A stretch of DNA of 5,124 bases. Origin: Coxiellaceae bacterium. GTDB taxonomy: Bacteria > Pseudomonadota > Gammaproteobacteria > GCA-013414725. This document shows positions 4,538 through 5,124 of the stretch, piece by piece (the first letter of the stretch is position 1; each line of letters begins with the position of its first letter). The translations under genes were made by a program, and so were the position numbers. A model generated the notes under the pieces. The model did no database searches. It was not told the DNA's origin and worked only from the letters and a program-made list of their open reading frames with translations. The stretch is from assembly GCA_013414725.1 (NCBI GenBank), contig CP058706.1, positions 1,736,932-1,742,055 on the forward strand, written 5' to 3'.

Positions 4538-5124
4538 ATGAGCAAAACCAAGACCAAAGTCATTTATGCTTGCACTGAATGCGGTGCCCAGTCACCCAAA
4601 TGGATTGGGCAGTGTAATGATTGTGGCGCTTGGAATTCATTGACGGAAGAAGTGCTCACAGCAACCAATGCCCGTAGTAATCGTTTGGGATACGCAGGGG
4701 CTGCCAATGCAGAAGTGCAATTACTTACCGACGTCACATTCACCGATCAATTTCGAATGTCATCAAATATCAGTGAGCTAGACCGTGTTTTAGGTGGTGG
4801 ATTGGTGGCGGGTTCAGTGGTATTGATCGGGGGCGACCCAGGCATTGGTAAGTCGACCTTATTACTGCAGACATTAGTTTATTTGGCGCAGCAAAATACC
4901 ACTTTATATGTCACTGGCGAAGAATCATTACAACAAGTGGCGATGCGTTCTCGCCGACTAGGTTTGCCTGAAGACAAGCCATTGCCATTATTAGCAGAGA
5001 CCAATGTTGAGCGTATTATTGCTATAGCTGAGCAACAACGGCCGCAGATTATGGTAATTGACTCCATTCAAACTATGTATACCGAAACTGTTCCATCTGC
5101 TCCCGGTGGTGTGAGCCAAGTGCG
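4538..5124 (+). CDS. radA: DNA repair protein RadA (Sms), N-terminal part
   Basis: RadA is a RecA-like ATPase and ring helicase that promotes branch migration and processing of recombination intermediates. The gene starts two bases after hemB, with GGA within the end of hemB as a plausible ribosome site, and runs off the right edge after 195 codons (the full family is about 450-460). The N-terminal zinc finger is complete: C12-x2-C15 and C26-x2-C29 in ACTECGAQSPKWIGQC and NDCGAWN. The RecA core begins at ISELDRVLGGGL. Walker A is GGDPGIGKST (residues 98-107) and Walker B is IMVIDSIQTM (171-180). The VSQV at the edge is the usual next motif. The KNRFG motif and Lon-like C-terminal domain lie beyond the window. 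No defects are seen. Confidence 0.96.
   Translation, partial: MSKTKTKVIYACTECGAQSPKWIGQCNDCGAWNSLTEEVLTATNARSNRLGYAGAANAEVQLLTDVTFTDQFRMSSNISELDRVLGGGLVAGSVVLIGGDPGIGKSTLLLQTLVYLAQQNTTLYVTGEESLQQVAMRSRRLGLPEDKPLPLLAETNVERIIAIAEQQRPQIMVIDSIQTMYTETVPSAPGGVSQV

Noticed and set aside
4879..5067. Minus-strand 62-codon ORF
   Set aside because: It is a shadow inside radA, whose Walker motifs fix the plus-strand frame.

Overview
The window comes from a moderately AT-rich gram-negative bacterium, most likely a gammaproteobacterium. The clues are a hemB-radA pair, a small lipoprotein resembling the 17 kDa surface-antigen family, and an Mpo1-like gene. A host-associated lineage such as the Legionellales would fit the eukaryote-like leucine-rich-repeat (LRR) gene and the gene decay. 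That placement is inference; nothing here fixes the taxon.

Left part (1-650): the start of a leftward Mpo1/DUF962-type gene lies divergent to a rightward lipoprotein gene with a good extended -10 promoter. The lipoprotein gene is broken. Its signal peptide and lipobox are in one frame (176-427), and its conserved C-terminal domain continues in the -1 frame up to 579. A hairpin with T-tracts on both sides (607-648) is a convincing bidirectional terminator.

Middle (about 663-3437, minus strand): this looks like four separate hypothetical ORFs, but I read it as the remains of one large gene of about 890 codons. Six single-base indels, mostly in A/T runs, cut it into seven pieces: 3437-2901, 2898-2134, about 2224-2018, about 2043-1300, about 1312-1127, about 1206-850 and about 853-767. 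The joined product would have two tandem LRR modules about half identical to each other, a low-complexity Asn/Thr linker between them, a last LRR-like unit, a long helical region, and an Asn/Thr-repeat linker before a charged C-terminal domain. Only the first piece has a usual start with a Shine-Dalgarno-like site. It resembles secreted or effector-type proteins, but no specific family is recognised.

Right part (3438-5124): a 90-base divergent region holds the hemB promoter. It is followed by an intact zinc-type hemB (5-aminolevulinate dehydratase, tetrapyrrole synthesis) and, two bases later, radA (DNA repair ATPase), which is cut by the window edge. Both are intact and more GC-rich than the decayed gene, which argues against uniformly poor sequence quality as the only cause of the frameshifts.
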